Below, one piece after another: positions 42,954-52,679 of a DNA stretch of 64,000 bases (its first letter is position 1; each line of letters begins with the position of its first letter). The notes beneath the pieces are model-generated. The model was not told the DNA's origin and did no database searches. It saw nothing but the letters and a program-made list of their open reading frames with translations. The translations under genes were made by a program, and so were the position numbers. The stretch comes from Streptococcus ratti FA-1 = DSM 20564 (GTDB lineage Bacteria > Bacillota > Bacilli > Lactobacillales > Streptococcaceae), in the NCBI RefSeq assembly GCF_000286075.1, contig NZ_AJTZ01000005.1:1364001-1428000 (forward strand), read 5' to 3'.

Positions 42954-43265
42954 AAAGAGGTTGGGCCAAAAGTCCAACCTCATCAATTAGAGTTCATTTT
43001 AACATCATAAGGCAGTGGTTGGGAGAAACTCTGTCAGCTTTAGCTAACCTAGAGTTTCCCCTGCACAGTTCATTAGGCACTTTAGTGCCAATGAACCACT
43101 GTTGACTGGCAGTTTCGTTCGCGTTTTACGCTCTTGAGCCGACCGATTCAACTGTGCGGGGGTGGGAGTGAATCGGTCTGGGGAGAGACCGTTTCAGGTC
43201 ACCGCCTAGAAATTAGGGAACGGTGAGAACCAAAATTTTCAATTTTTGGCTTCTTTCCCACTCCC
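42954..43265 (+). repeat. 312-bp structured intergenic repeat, copy B
   Basis: Same length and orientation as 13387..13698, with about six substitutions. In addition the unit is bracketed by a perfect 13-bp inverted repeat, GAATAATACAAAG at 42945..42957 and CTTTGTATTATTC at 43265..43277, which closes the whole element into one stem. It separates two adhesin genes. Confidence 0.85.
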
Positions 43266-43285
43266 TTTGTATTATTCAGCTTAGC

Positions 43286-44830
43286 TTAACGCTGTTTGCG
43301 ATAATAAAACATTCCCGCTCCTGAAACAATCACAAGTCCCAGAACCATTGGAAGAACATTATTTTCTGAGCCTGTGCTTGGAAGGCCGTGCTTAACCGCT
43401 CTTTTCTTAGCAGTCGACTGACTTGAAGTTGTTGCAGCAGCTGCTTGAGTAGTCGTTGCATCTTTTGCGGTCGTTGTACCTTCTGTAGTAGCATTGGATA
43501 CTTCAGTTGTTGTTTCTTTTTCAGTCGTTGGCTCAGTTGTCGACGGTTCTTCAGTCGTAGAGGTCGTCTCATTTGTTGTCGTTGTAGGCTCCTCTGTGGT
43601 CGTCGTTGTTGTCGGAGAATCTTTTTCGTCAACAATCGTTACAGTCGAATTATCCGCCTTAGCAGTGACTGGACTAGCCAGTTTGTAGCCATCTGGGGCT
43701 TTTGTTTCAGTAATGATGTAGTCATCGCTTAATAAGCCGCTGATTGTGGCCGAGCCGGTTGCATCTGTTGTAACAGTGCCGACTACTTCTCCTGTTGACT
43801 TGCGGGTAACCGTAAATTCAGCACCTGCCAAAACATTGCCGTCCTTATCTTTTTTGGCAATTGTCAGGCTGTAATTGTAGCCGCTGGCCGTACCGCTGGC
43901 TGCTTGGTAAACAACAGTATTATTTGCACTGATGCTGCCCTTTTCAGTTGACGTAGCTGTGGCAGTATTAACCAGCTTTTCACCATTAACAAGCGGACGG
44001 TCAATTGAAACTTTGTAAGAAATGCTAAAGCCTTGTGTAATGTTTCCCAGATTGAGTGTGAAGGAATTGCCGGACACATTAGCAGAATAGTTAGCTGTAA
44101 CATTTGATGGATTGCCTAAACTCCATTGATTAGAAGCATTTTTATACCAGTTACCCGTACGGATAGAAAAGCTGCCATCAATATAAGACAGACCGGCTGA
44201 CTTCAGCTCATCTGTGATAACAACATTTGATGCAGATGCGTTGCTGGTGTTGACAACGATAACATAGGTGATTTCATTTTCATCATAATTAACGTAGCCA
44301 TACTTATAGAAATCAAGGTCTGCATCGCCGCTACCTACGCCGTAGCCGATACTGCCGCTTCCAACGGTAATCTCATTGTTTCCGACTTGAACTTTGGCAG
44401 GGATGGTTGTATCGCCTGTAACAACAGTCTTATCAACTTTTACTTGAAAATTTAAAGTCCCTGTCACATTATCATGTGTATTGACATAGCTACTGTAGGT
44501 CATGGTCAAAGTTTTGGAAGCAGAATCAATCACAGCTGTTGCAACAACCGTTCCGTTTGCATCAGTGACATTGAAGCTTTGGTTTCTGTTAAAGGTCAGT
44601 TCATTTGGCAGTGTGATGGTTGTCGTGTCTCCTGCGACTGCTTCATTTGGAACTGAGAAGTCCATAGACATTGTTGTCGTATTTGAGCCCGTAATCTCAG
44701 TGTGAGACAAACTTGAGTTTGTAACGGTAATATCTACTGTTTTAGCCTCTACCGTTGTCTCCTTGCTGAATGCGATAACTAGGCCGAGAAAAGCAACAAT
44801 AGCCAACAAACATTTTAAACATCTTTTCAT
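43286..44830 (-). CDS. LPXTG surface adhesin with Cna-B domain and Thr-rich stalk (514 aa)
   Basis: Signal peptide about 1-29; MSCRAMM-like immunoglobulin-fold domains about 33-310 (TTITLPNELTFNRNQSFNV, VTGTLNFQVKVD); Cna-B/SpaA domain about 318-405 (KKDKDGNVLAGAEFTVTRKS, ITETKAPDGYKL, with Lys and Glu positions for an isopeptide bond); Thr/Glu-rich stalk (TTTTTTEEPTTTTNETTSTT); LPSTGSE anchor. AAGGAG precedes the ATG. No Collagen_bind domain is obvious. It is a paralogue of the next gene and a likely Pgf glycosylation target. Confidence 0.87.
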   Translation of the reverse strand: MKRCLKCLLAIVAFLGLVIAFSKETTVEAKTVDITVTNSSLSHTEITGSNTTTMSMDFSVPNEAVAGDTTTITLPNELTFNRNQSFNVTDANGTVVATAVIDSASKTLTMTYSSYVNTHDNVTGTLNFQVKVDKTVVTGDTTIPAKVQVGNNEITVGSGSIGYGVGSGDADLDFYKYGYVNYDENEITYVIVVNTSNASASNVVITDELKSAGLSYIDGSFSIRTGNWYKNASNQWSLGNPSNVTANYSANVSGNSFTLNLGNITQGFSISYKVSIDRPLVNGEKLVNTATATSTEKGSISANNTVVYQAASGTASGYNYSLTIAKKDKDGNVLAGAEFTVTRKSTGEVVGTVTTDATGSATISGLLSDDYIITETKAPDGYKLASPVTAKADNSTVTIVDEKDSPTTTTTTEEPTTTTNETTSTTEEPSTTEPTTEKETTTEVSNATTEGTTTAKDATTTQAAAATTSSQSTAKKRAVKHGLPSTGSENNVLPMVLGLVIVSGAGMFYYRKQR

Positions 44831-44913
44831 TTTTTTCTCCTTTTTATTTTAAACAAAGGCTAGCCCTAACTCGAAAGGACTAAAGGAGCAAAAGCTAGCT
44901 TTTGAGTTAAAAC

Positions 44914-46740
44914 TTAACTAAAATGCTTTCGATAACAAAATATTCCCAGCGCAGACACACTCACAAGTCCCAGAAGCGATAAAGCAAAGCTGCTTTCTTC
45001 ACCGGTACTTGGAAGCCCGTGTGAGGCAGTTTTTTTCTTGCCGCCCGGCTGCTTAGAAGTTGTTCCGGCTGACGAAGTCGTCGCTGCCGGTACCTGAGTG
45101 GTGTCAGACTCTGTTGTCGTCGTTTCCTGACTTGTAACAGCCGATACCTCTGTCGTTGTTGCTGAGCTTTTGGTAGTCGTTAGAGTTTCCGTTGTGCTTG
45201 GACTTTCTGTCGTAGTCGGAATTTCGGTGGTCGTTGCTGAGCCTGCAGTAGTCGTCACCCCTGCTGTCGTTGACTCACTCTGTGTAGTTGTCTCAGCATT
45301 GTCGCTCGTGGTTGTTGCTTCTTCAGTCGTCGTTGTGGGTGTTTCGGTAGTCGTTGGCCCTTCTGTCGTAGTCGTCGGAGTTTCGGTTGTTGTCGGCTCC
45401 TCTGTCGTTGTTGTACTTTCAGTCGTTGTTGTTGATTCCTGTGTGGTTGTTTCGGTAGTCGTTGTTGTCTCCGAAATCTTTTTATTAACAACATCTTTTG
45501 TCACAGACTTGTCGCTGCCAAAGTCATCTTCTGAAATCTTGATGCTTTCACCTAATAGCTGATAACCCTCCGGAGCGGTTTTTTCGGTGATAGTGTAAGA
45601 ATCTTTCAGCAGACCGGTAATGCTAACATTGCCTTTAGCATCTGTTGTAAATTCTCCAACGACCTGTCCGTTGGCATCGCGTGTGACAACAAAAACTGCA
45701 CCTGCTAAAGGATCATTGTCTTCATTTTTCTTATGAAGCTTAATAGAATACACGTAACCTTCGGCAGTTCCTCCAGATTCCCTGTAGGTTTGTCCGTAGG
45801 TAACATCTGTCACTTTTTGACCATTAGATGTCAGCGTAGCCGTATTTTTCAGAACCTCACCGTCACTCAACTTATAATCAACCTTAGCATCGTAGGTGAT
45901 AAGGTAGGCATCTGTCTCACTGATATCGCCTAAGTTAATCTCAAAGCCAGTATCGCCTTGGAAATTAACAGTAAATTGATTGGTGACATCAACAGCATTT
46001 TGGAGTTTCCATTCACTTCCCTTGGCCGTCCAAGTCCCTTTTTCAATCTTAAAACTGCCCTGAACATAGGTAACCCCTGGTGATCTTAAGAGGTCTGTAA
46101 TAACGGCAGCGGGGAAGTTTTTACCGGAGCGGTTAACTGGAATATTGTAGTGGATGACATTTTGATTATCTATCCAGCCAGACTTGGTAATATCACTTGT
46201 TTTAGCTTCTCCGACACCTGTAAAAGTAACATTGCCAGCATTAAAGACTTTGCCTTCGACTTCGATAGTGACAGGAATCGTCTCTTTTTGTGTTACCACT
46301 TTGTGATCCACAAGAACATTGAAATAGAAATTGCCTGTAACATCAGAATGTGTTTCGGCATAGTCTGTATAGGTCAGCGTAGCTTTCTTAGTACTGGGAT
46401 CAACCACTGCCTTAGCCACAGTATGGCCGTCCTTGTCTTTAATTTCAAACTCTTCTCGGCGATTGAACTGCAGCTTTTCTGGCAGACTGATGGTCGTCGT
46501 GTCTCCTGATTTTACAGTGTTATTAGGCAGGCGGAAGTTGGCAGCAATACGGAAGTTTTCCCACTTATCAAGACTGCCGTCCAAGGGATTGCCTTTGCCA
46601 TCTGTAATGCTTACAGAAGTAATCACATTATCCCGTGCAGCCGCCTGAGTTTTGATGCTTTTGCTGCCAAAAACACTAAAAACAAAGACAAAAGACAGGA
46701 AAAAAAGCGTGATTATCTGAATAAGCCCGTTCTTTTTCAT
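44914..46740 (-). CDS. LPXTG surface adhesin with Cna-B domain and Thr-rich stalk (608 aa)
   Basis: Same plan as 43286..44830: signal peptide cut near QAAA, MSCRAMM-like domains (about 35-325; TTISLPEKLQFNRREEFEI, VTGNFYFNVLVDHKVV), Cna-B domain (about 335-420; KKNEDNDPLAGAVFVVTRDA, ITEKTAPEGYQLL), long Thr/Ser/Glu stalk (TTTETPTTTTEGP), LPSTGEE anchor with C-terminal KHFS. ATG at 46740 with AAAGGAG is preferred to an upstream start. The gene is 83 nt upstream of its paralogue on the same strand, consistent with tandem duplication. Confidence 0.87.
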   Translation of the reverse strand: MKKNGLIQIITLFFLSFVFVFSVFGSKSIKTQAAARDNVITSVSITDGKGNPLDGSLDKWENFRIAANFRLPNNTVKSGDTTTISLPEKLQFNRREEFEIKDKDGHTVAKAVVDPSTKKATLTYTDYAETHSDVTGNFYFNVLVDHKVVTQKETIPVTIEVEGKVFNAGNVTFTGVGEAKTSDITKSGWIDNQNVIHYNIPVNRSGKNFPAAVITDLLRSPGVTYVQGSFKIEKGTWTAKGSEWKLQNAVDVTNQFTVNFQGDTGFEINLGDISETDAYLITYDAKVDYKLSDGEVLKNTATLTSNGQKVTDVTYGQTYRESGGTAEGYVYSIKLHKKNEDNDPLAGAVFVVTRDANGQVVGEFTTDAKGNVSITGLLKDSYTITEKTAPEGYQLLGESIKISEDDFGSDKSVTKDVVNKKISETTTTTETTTQESTTTTESTTTTEEPTTTETPTTTTEGPTTTETPTTTTEEATTTSDNAETTTQSESTTAGVTTTAGSATTTEIPTTTESPSTTETLTTTKSSATTTEVSAVTSQETTTTESDTTQVPAATTSSAGTTSKQPGGKKKTASHGLPSTGEESSFALSLLGLVSVSALGIFCYRKHFS

Positions 46741-46945
46741 AATAATCTCCTTTCTCAATTAAAAATCAAGAATTTTAAAGAGTATATTACTTTTTTTACA
46801 AATTAACAAAAAAAGAACATTATGTCAATAGTTTTAATTTTAAATTAGTTTTTGTAATATTTTCTCCCGTTTTTCTCATTTGCTGAAAACAGCAATTCAT
46901 ATTATAATGAGAGCATACAAACATATCCCAGAGAAAGAATTTATT

Positions 46946-47740
46946 ATGTCTCAAAATTTACTTACCGCCTTTGTGCTTACCGCCATCGCGGGCCTGTCAA
47001 CCGGTATCGGCAGTCTCATCGCTTTTGTTGCTAAGCACACCAATAAAGCCTTTCTGTCCGTCAGCCTTGGTTTTTCCGCCGGTGTTATGATTTATGTTTC
47101 TATGATTGAGATTGTCCCTGCTGCACAGGATATTCTGATTAAAGCACTGGATAAAAGAAGCGGTTCCTGGTTCACTGCTCTGGCTTTCTTTGGCGGCATG
47201 TTTTTAATTGCCATTATTGATAAATTGATTCCATCTGAGGAAAATCCTCATGAAATCAAAACCATTGAAGAAGAAGAGCATAAGCCCGGCAAACTCATGC
47301 GCATGGGACTTATGACAGCCATTGCCATCGCTATCCATAACTTTCCGGAAGGCCTAGCCACCTTTATCTCCGGTTTGCAGGATGCAAGCGTTGCTATTCC
47401 CATCGTTGTTGCCATCGCTATTCATAATATCCCTGAGGGCATTGCTGTTTCTGTTCCCATTTATCAGGCAACAGGTTCTAAGAAAAAAGCTTTCACCTAC
47501 TCTTTCCTGTCCGGTTTGGCAGAGCCTTTGGGTGCTGTTATCGGCTGGTTTTTGTTAATGCCTATTATGAATGATATTGTCTATGGCGCTATCTTTTCAG
47601 GAGTAGCCGGTATTATGGTCTTTATTTCTCTAGATGAACTGCTGCCGGCCGCTGAAGAATACGGCAAGCATCACTTAGCCATCTATGGCTTAATCTCCGG
47701 TATGATTGTCATGGCTATAAGCCTTTTGCTCTTTATCTGA
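46946..47740 (+). CDS. ZIP-family metal transporter, ZupT-like (264 aa)
   Basis: Eight membrane segments. The metal-binding helices carry HNFPEGLATF and HNIPEGIAVS, hallmark of ZupT/ZIP transporters taking up zinc and other divalent metals. ATG at 46946 is preferred to upstream starts because it gives the family N-terminus (LLTAFVLTAIAGLSTGIGS). It is divergent from the adhesin genes; yaaA follows 23 nt later. Confidence 0.9.
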   Translation: MSQNLLTAFVLTAIAGLSTGIGSLIAFVAKHTNKAFLSVSLGFSAGVMIYVSMIEIVPAAQDILIKALDKRSGSWFTALAFFGGMFLIAIIDKLIPSEENPHEIKTIEEEEHKPGKLMRMGLMTAIAIAIHNFPEGLATFISGLQDASVAIPIVVAIAIHNIPEGIAVSVPIYQATGSKKKAFTYSFLSGLAEPLGAVIGWFLLMPIMNDIVYGAIFSGVAGIMVFISLDELLPAAEEYGKHHLAIYGLISGMIVMAISLLLFI

Positions 47741-47763
47741 GACCAATTATTAAGGATCTTTTT

Positions 47764-48495
47764 ATGAAGTTTTTAATTCCCACAGCTAAGGAAATGACAG
47801 AAAATGAAGTCTCCTCCTTAGAAGATCTTCCGTCTAAAGCACAGCCTATTATCAGTCAGCTTGCAGCCCTATCTTATGAAGAACTAAGCGCAGCCTATAA
47901 GATTAAAACTCAGGCTGCTGAGATCGAATATGAGCGTCTGCAGGCCATTCAAAAAGGACAGGCACAAGCCTACCCAGCACTTCTGCTCTTTAACGGCCTG
48001 ATGTATCGCCACATTAAACGCGATACTTTATCTCCTAGTGAACAGAACTTTCTAAAAGAACATCTCTTCATAACATCTGCTCTCTACGGCATTATTCCTG
48101 CCTTTGAGAGAATCGCTCCCCACCGCCTCGATTTTAATACTAAAATCAGCATTGAAGGAAGGTCTCTCAAAACGTACTGGCGCAAGGATTATGACCGCTT
48201 TGTTTTAGAAAACGATACGGTCATCTCACTCTTATCCAGTGAATTCATGGACGTTTTTTCTCCCAAAGTCCGCAGCCAACTGACAGCCGTTAAATTTTTA
48301 GAAGCTAAAGATGGTCGCTTAAAATCTCATTCCACCATTTCAAAAAAAGCCAGAGGTGCTTTCCTGACAGAGCTTGTCCAAAGGCAATGTCAGACCATTG
48401 AGGACCTGCAGGCTCTTTCCTTTGATGGCTTTCATTATCAGGTAAGCCTTTCAAGCGCTAAAGAATTGGTTTTTGTCAAGCAGAATGACGATTGA
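47764..48495 (+). CDS. yaaA: Peroxide stress protein YaaA (243 aa)
   Basis: DUF328/UPF0246 family, which limits free iron and DNA damage during hydrogen peroxide stress. It begins KFLIPTAKEM and has the conserved FNGLMYRHI region and LIPAFERIAPHRLD-like stretch, then KARGAFLTEL. AAGGA precedes the ATG. It may share a transcript with the ZIP gene, which would link metal supply with oxidative stress. Confidence 0.9.
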   Translation: MKFLIPTAKEMTENEVSSLEDLPSKAQPIISQLAALSYEELSAAYKIKTQAAEIEYERLQAIQKGQAQAYPALLLFNGLMYRHIKRDTLSPSEQNFLKEHLFITSALYGIIPAFERIAPHRLDFNTKISIEGRSLKTYWRKDYDRFVLENDTVISLLSSEFMDVFSPKVRSQLTAVKFLEAKDGRLKSHSTISKKARGAFLTELVQRQCQTIEDLQALSFDGFHYQVSLSSAKELVFVKQNDD

Positions 48496-48535
48496 AATTC
48501 TCAATTTTCAATTTAGTATAAACAGAGTTAATCAT

Positions 48536-48596
48536 AAAAAATGAGAGCGGATCAATGAAATCAAGTTGCTGATTTTCTGTCCCGCTCTCATTTTTT
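48536..48596. terminator. Bidirectional terminator between yaaA and nrdG
   Basis: AAAAAATGAGAGCGG and CCGCTCTCATTTTTT are perfectly complementary arms with A/T runs at both ends; the two genes converge on it. Confidence 0.88.
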
Positions 48597-48673
48597 ATTA
48601 TATCACTTAGTTTCTTTACAAATAAGCAGACCTAGTCTAGCCAACTTGAAATAGGCCCAGACTTTGTCAGTTA

Positions 48674-49279
48674 CTAAATCAAGTCATTCCTGTCAATTTG
48701 TTCATAACTTTGTTTGCCATCATTGAGCTTATCCCAAATAACGGCCTCGCCTGCAGCCAGTGACTTAGGAACATCAATGATACGCTGATTTGAAGAGCCG
48801 CGAAACTGCAGCATGAGATTCTTTTTCGACTTATCAAAACGGCCGTCCACCAAAATATCAATCAGACCAAGCATCTCCAGCTTATCTGCTGTCTCCAGCA
48901 TCAGCTCTTCCCAAGTATAGCCTGTCCAGGACCAGATGTCCTTTTCAGGCAGTTCCTTACGAATGCGTTTGAGCAGAGGAATGAGAATTCCCGTATTTAA
49001 AAATGGCTCACCGCCTAAGAGAGTCAGCCCCTGTACATAAGGCTGAGCCAAATCTTCCATGATTTGCTCTTCTAGCTCCTCTGTATAAGGGACTCCAGCC
49101 TTAAATGACCATGTGGCCACATTATAGCAGCCTTCACAGTGGAACATGCAGCCGGATACATAGAGCGAATTACGCACGCCTTCACCATCAACAAAGTTAA
49201 AGGCCTTGTAATCGATAATGCGCCCCTGACTCAGCTCCTCACTCTTCCATTCCCCTGGTTTGGGTGTGTTCCATGTCAT
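48674..49279 (-). CDS. nrdG: Anaerobic ribonucleotide reductase activating enzyme (201 aa)
   Basis: Radical-SAM protein that makes the glycyl radical on NrdD. The CxxxCxxC cluster motif is in SGCMFHCEGCYN near residue 45, followed by LLGGEPFLN. GGAGGAG precedes the ATG. It overlaps the preceding acetyltransferase gene by 41 bp, so it is in the nrdD transcription unit. Confidence 0.95.
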   Translation of the reverse strand: MTWNTPKPGEWKSEELSQGRIIDYKAFNFVDGEGVRNSLYVSGCMFHCEGCYNVATWSFKAGVPYTEELEEQIMEDLAQPYVQGLTLLGGEPFLNTGILIPLLKRIRKELPEKDIWSWTGYTWEELMLETADKLEMLGLIDILVDGRFDKSKKNLMLQFRGSSNQRIIDVPKSLAAGEAVIWDKLNDGKQSYEQIDRNDLI

Positions 49280-49781
49280 ATTTCTCCTCCAAATCTATCC
49301 AATAGCGCTCTATATGGTCTCTGATGTCTTCTAAAATACCGCCGTTAGCCAAAATGACTGCTCGGCTGGCTGGATTGTCGTCACGGCAGGTCAGAAGAAT
49401 CTTGTTAATATTTTTTGCCTTCGCTTCCAGCAGACCCTGACGCAGCATTTCCTTGGCATAGCCTCTGCCGCGCGCAGACGGCCGAATAGAATAGCCAATG
49501 TGACCGCCTTGATTTAACAAGAAGTCATTGAGCCGCAGACGGATGTGCAAAAAACCTAAGGCACGTCCTTTGTTGTCAAAAGAGACCAGCTGAATAGCAG
49601 GAACAAAGCCATCAGGAATATCAATCCCCATCTCATAGGCTAAGTTGGTCTGCAGCCAGTCATCATAGTTAAAATCTTCCTTCCAAAAACCGCCGTCATG
49701 GGTGGAATGACTGTCAGTGAACTCTTTAATCATCTCAAGAATAGCTTTTTTATCTTTAGGGCTTGGTCTTCTTAACTCCAT
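49239..49781 (-). CDS. GNAT-family N-acetyltransferase of the nrd module (180 aa)
   Basis: GNAT fold with the acetyl-CoA loop in GGHIGYSIRPSARGRGYAKE and a C-terminal NPASRAVILANGGILEDI segment. Substrate unknown. It overlaps the small gene upstream by 26 bp and nrdG downstream by 41 bp; the same order nrdD, small gene, acetyltransferase, nrdG is found in other streptococci. Confidence 0.88.
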   Translation of the reverse strand: MELRRPSPKDKKAILEMIKEFTDSHSTHDGGFWKEDFNYDDWLQTNLAYEMGIDIPDGFVPAIQLVSFDNKGRALGFLHIRLRLNDFLLNQGGHIGYSIRPSARGRGYAKEMLRQGLLEAKAKNINKILLTCRDDNPASRAVILANGGILEDIRDHIERYWIDLEEKYDMEHTQTRGMEE

Positions 49782-49926
49782 TGGCAGCTGTCTCTTTTCT
49801 TAAAAATTTTTCACGCAGGGCCTGAACGCGAGCTTTTTTATTTTGAGCATTCATACCTTGTGAGTGCTTTTCATGGAAGCGCTGAACCTGTGCTTTCCCT
49901 TTATCGTCTAATTGGTATTTCCCCAT
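49756..49926 (-). CDS. Small basic conserved protein of the nrd module (56 aa)
   Basis: MGKYQLDDKGKAQVQRFHEK is the start; the rest is Lys/Arg-rich and helical, ending GVKKTKP. It is short but supported by its place, overlapping the acetyltransferase gene, and by my recollection of a protein of this kind between nrdD and the acetyltransferase in S. pneumoniae and S. pyogenes. Function unknown; its charge suggests nucleic-acid or ribosome contact. Confidence 0.75.
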   Translation of the reverse strand: MGKYQLDDKGKAQVQRFHEKHSQGMNAQNKKARVQALREKFLRKETAANGVKKTKP

Positions 49927-50451
49927 TTTTTCTTCTTTCTATCAATGTATTAATACTCAGTTAAAATCAAAATCTGATTTTGTTTTTTGCATTCTTCATG
50001 TAGTGAAGGGACAAAAGCAACTTCATTTCTGAGTTCCATTCCCTTTCGCTGGGCCAAAGTCTCGAGTCAATCCCTGATGACAGAAGTGCTTATAATTCTG
50101 TCACTAGTGCAGAAAGCAAGTTAGAGGACTCAAATAAGAACAATTGCTAAGGTGTAAAAATTTCCAGTCTTGAATTTTATTGAGTATAAATATGAGCCTT
50201 AACTGCCTGCAAACAGCAGTCTATCCTACTTATTCCTTCGAATAAAGCAGCAGGAGTAAAAAAGGGACGGGAAACAACAATTTCCCAATCCCTCTCACCA
50301 TTTCGGTAAACTGACAGCTCAAATCTAAATCTTTGGTGTTCTGCCACAACCAGAAAGCAAGCAATGCTTTACGTCAGTGCACCTAGGTAAAATCTGCCTT
50401 CTTGGCCTCAAACGATCATCCGACAAAAACCTGATGGCACACGAAACAAGT
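49927..50451. other. Intergenic region after nrdD
   Basis: About 525 bp without a supported gene. It holds the nrdD terminator (50258..50294) and otherwise low-information sequence with a few short dyads, such as GACAGAAGTGCTTATAATTCTGTC near 50078..50101. A promoter for the small gene at 49756 is expected in it, but I cannot place one securely. Confidence 0.45.
50258..50294 (-). terminator. Terminator of nrdD
   Basis: On the minus strand GGGATTGGGAAA pairs with TTTCCCGTCCC (one internal mismatch) and is followed by TTTTTT. Confidence 0.7.
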
Positions 50452-52656
50452 CTAGTTTTTATGTCCCGGATTCTTGATGGTTGAACCGTTCATGTGTTTG
50501 ACACGAGCTGAAATCTCCTTGTGACGGCCATTTACCATAGGACGGGCTTGCGGATTGCCCAGATAGCCACAGGTTCTCTTTACCACATCGGCAGTCTTAG
50601 GGTCTGTATTGCCGCAGTTTGGACACATAAAACCACGTTCTGTCGGTGTAAAATCTCCCTCAAAACCACAGTCATAGCAGCGGTCAATCGGCGTGTTGGT
50701 TCCCAGATAGCCAACCCGGTCATAGGCGTAGTCCCAAACAGCTTCAAGCGCTTTAGGATTTTGCTGCAGCACAGGATATTCACAGTAGTGAATGAAGCCG
50801 CCTGTAGCTCCTGCTTCCGGATAGTCTTTTTCGAAATCTAGTTTTTCAAATGGTGTTGGATTTTTACGCACATCATAGTGGAAGGAATTCGTATAATATT
50901 CTTTGTCCGTAATATCTTTAATCACACCAAACTTTTCAGTATCTAGACGGCAGAAGCGGTCTGTCAGGCTTTCAGATGGGGTCGAATAAACAGAAAAATG
51001 GTAATTATACTCATTGGACCATTTACCGCAGAGATCCTTCATCTGACGGATAACATCAATGGTAAAGTCCTTAGCTGCCGGATTGGATTCCCACTCACCA
51101 CCGTAAAAGACAGTGGCCACTTCGTAAAGTCCGATGTAACCAAGTGAAACTGTCGCCCGACGATCCTTGAATAGTTCATCCACTGAATCTTCCTTGCCAA
51201 GACGTTTGCCAAAAGCACCGTATTGATACAAGATAGGAGCATTGGCAGGAGTGGCTTCTTTAACACGGTTAATACGATAAACAAGGGCGTCTTTGGCAAT
51301 AGCCATTTTCTCACTGAAAATATCCCAGAATTTTTCAATATTGCCGTTGGATTCAAGAGCAATACGCGGTAAATTAACAGTAACCACCCCAAGATTCATA
51401 CGGCCGGAATTAACTTCAACGCCATTTTCATCCTTCCAGCCTTGAAGAAACGAACGGCAGCCCATAGGCACCTTGAAAGAGCCTGTCAGTTCGATAATCT
51501 TTTCGTAAGACAGCATATCAGGGTACATCCGCTTAGTTGCACATTCAAGGGCTAACTTCTTGATGTCATAGTTTGGTGTTCCCGGCTCCAAATTCAAACC
51601 GCGTTTAACTGTGAAAATGAGCTTAGGAAAGATAGCTGTACGGTGCTCACTGCCCAGACCCTTAATCCGAATGTTAAGGATAGCCTTTTGAATTTCGCGT
51701 TCAAACCAATCCTTACCCAAACCGAAACCTAGTGATGTAAACGGTGTTTGACCATTGGAGGTGAAGAGAGTGTTAATTTCATACTCCAGACTTTGCATAG
51801 CATCATAGATGTCTTTTTTGGTCTTTTCACGCGCATACTCTTCCCGCTTGTCCTCAGCAACCCATTTTTGAGCATCTTTTAAATGCTTTCGATAGTTGAG
51901 TTCTGCATAAGGAGCCAGCGTTTCATCAATGCGGTCAGCTGAACAGCCGCCATATTGGCTTGAAGCCACATTAGCAATGATTTGTGAAATTTGTGCTGTC
52001 GCCGTTTGGATAGACTTAGGACTTTCAACCTCAGCATTGCCAATCTTAAAGCCAGACTCCAGCATACCCTTAAAATCAATCAAACAGCAGTTCGTCATCG
52101 GGGTGTAAGGGCTGTAATCTAGGTCATGATAATGAATATCCCCCTTAAGATGAGCATTGGCAACATGTTCAGGCAGCATCTTAAGACCGATAGATTTACC
52201 AACAATACCAGCCGTTAAATCCCGCTGTGTATTGAAAACATCACTGTCTTTATTGGCGTTTTCATTGACAACTGTTTGATCCTTATTAATCAATTTATCA
52301 ATCGTAAAATTGATATCAGTTGCCTGAGAGCGCTCAAAATCACGTTTTGCACGATAATTAATATACTCCTGTGCAATAGTGTACTCACCAGCTTCCAGAA
52401 GTTCATGCTCTACAATATTTTGAATTTCATAAATTTTAATATTTTCGTTAAAACGCTCATAGATTTCAGCAACAACACGATCAGCAATATCCGATAGTTT
52501 GGCCTCAATAAAAGGTGTTATAGGTGTTACCTGATTACTTGCCCTGACGATAGCCTGATAAATTTTGTCTTTGTCAAAAGCAACTTGACGGCCATCCCGT
52601 TTAATTACAATCATAGCAGGTTTAACAAAAATATTTTCTTTTTCGAGTGCAATCAT
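50452..52656 (-). CDS. nrdD: Anaerobic ribonucleoside-triphosphate reductase (734 aa)
   Basis: Makes deoxynucleotides without oxygen. N-terminal ATP-cone (VIKRDGRQVAFDKDKIYQAI), central ten-stranded barrel, C-terminal zinc site (CYDCGFEGDF and CPNCGN) and the glycyl-radical loop RTCGYLGNPQARP with its Gly. AAGGAG precedes the ATG. NrdR boxes lie in the promoter. NrdG is encoded downstream. Confidence 0.96.
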   Translation of the reverse strand: MIALEKENIFVKPAMIVIKRDGRQVAFDKDKIYQAIVRASNQVTPITPFIEAKLSDIADRVVAEIYERFNENIKIYEIQNIVEHELLEAGEYTIAQEYINYRAKRDFERSQATDINFTIDKLINKDQTVVNENANKDSDVFNTQRDLTAGIVGKSIGLKMLPEHVANAHLKGDIHYHDLDYSPYTPMTNCCLIDFKGMLESGFKIGNAEVESPKSIQTATAQISQIIANVASSQYGGCSADRIDETLAPYAELNYRKHLKDAQKWVAEDKREEYAREKTKKDIYDAMQSLEYEINTLFTSNGQTPFTSLGFGLGKDWFEREIQKAILNIRIKGLGSEHRTAIFPKLIFTVKRGLNLEPGTPNYDIKKLALECATKRMYPDMLSYEKIIELTGSFKVPMGCRSFLQGWKDENGVEVNSGRMNLGVVTVNLPRIALESNGNIEKFWDIFSEKMAIAKDALVYRINRVKEATPANAPILYQYGAFGKRLGKEDSVDELFKDRRATVSLGYIGLYEVATVFYGGEWESNPAAKDFTIDVIRQMKDLCGKWSNEYNYHFSVYSTPSESLTDRFCRLDTEKFGVIKDITDKEYYTNSFHYDVRKNPTPFEKLDFEKDYPEAGATGGFIHYCEYPVLQQNPKALEAVWDYAYDRVGYLGTNTPIDRCYDCGFEGDFTPTERGFMCPNCGNTDPKTADVVKRTCGYLGNPQARPMVNGRHKEISARVKHMNGSTIKNPGHKN

Positions 52657-52679
52657 ATGTCTCTCTCCTTACAAGAGAT

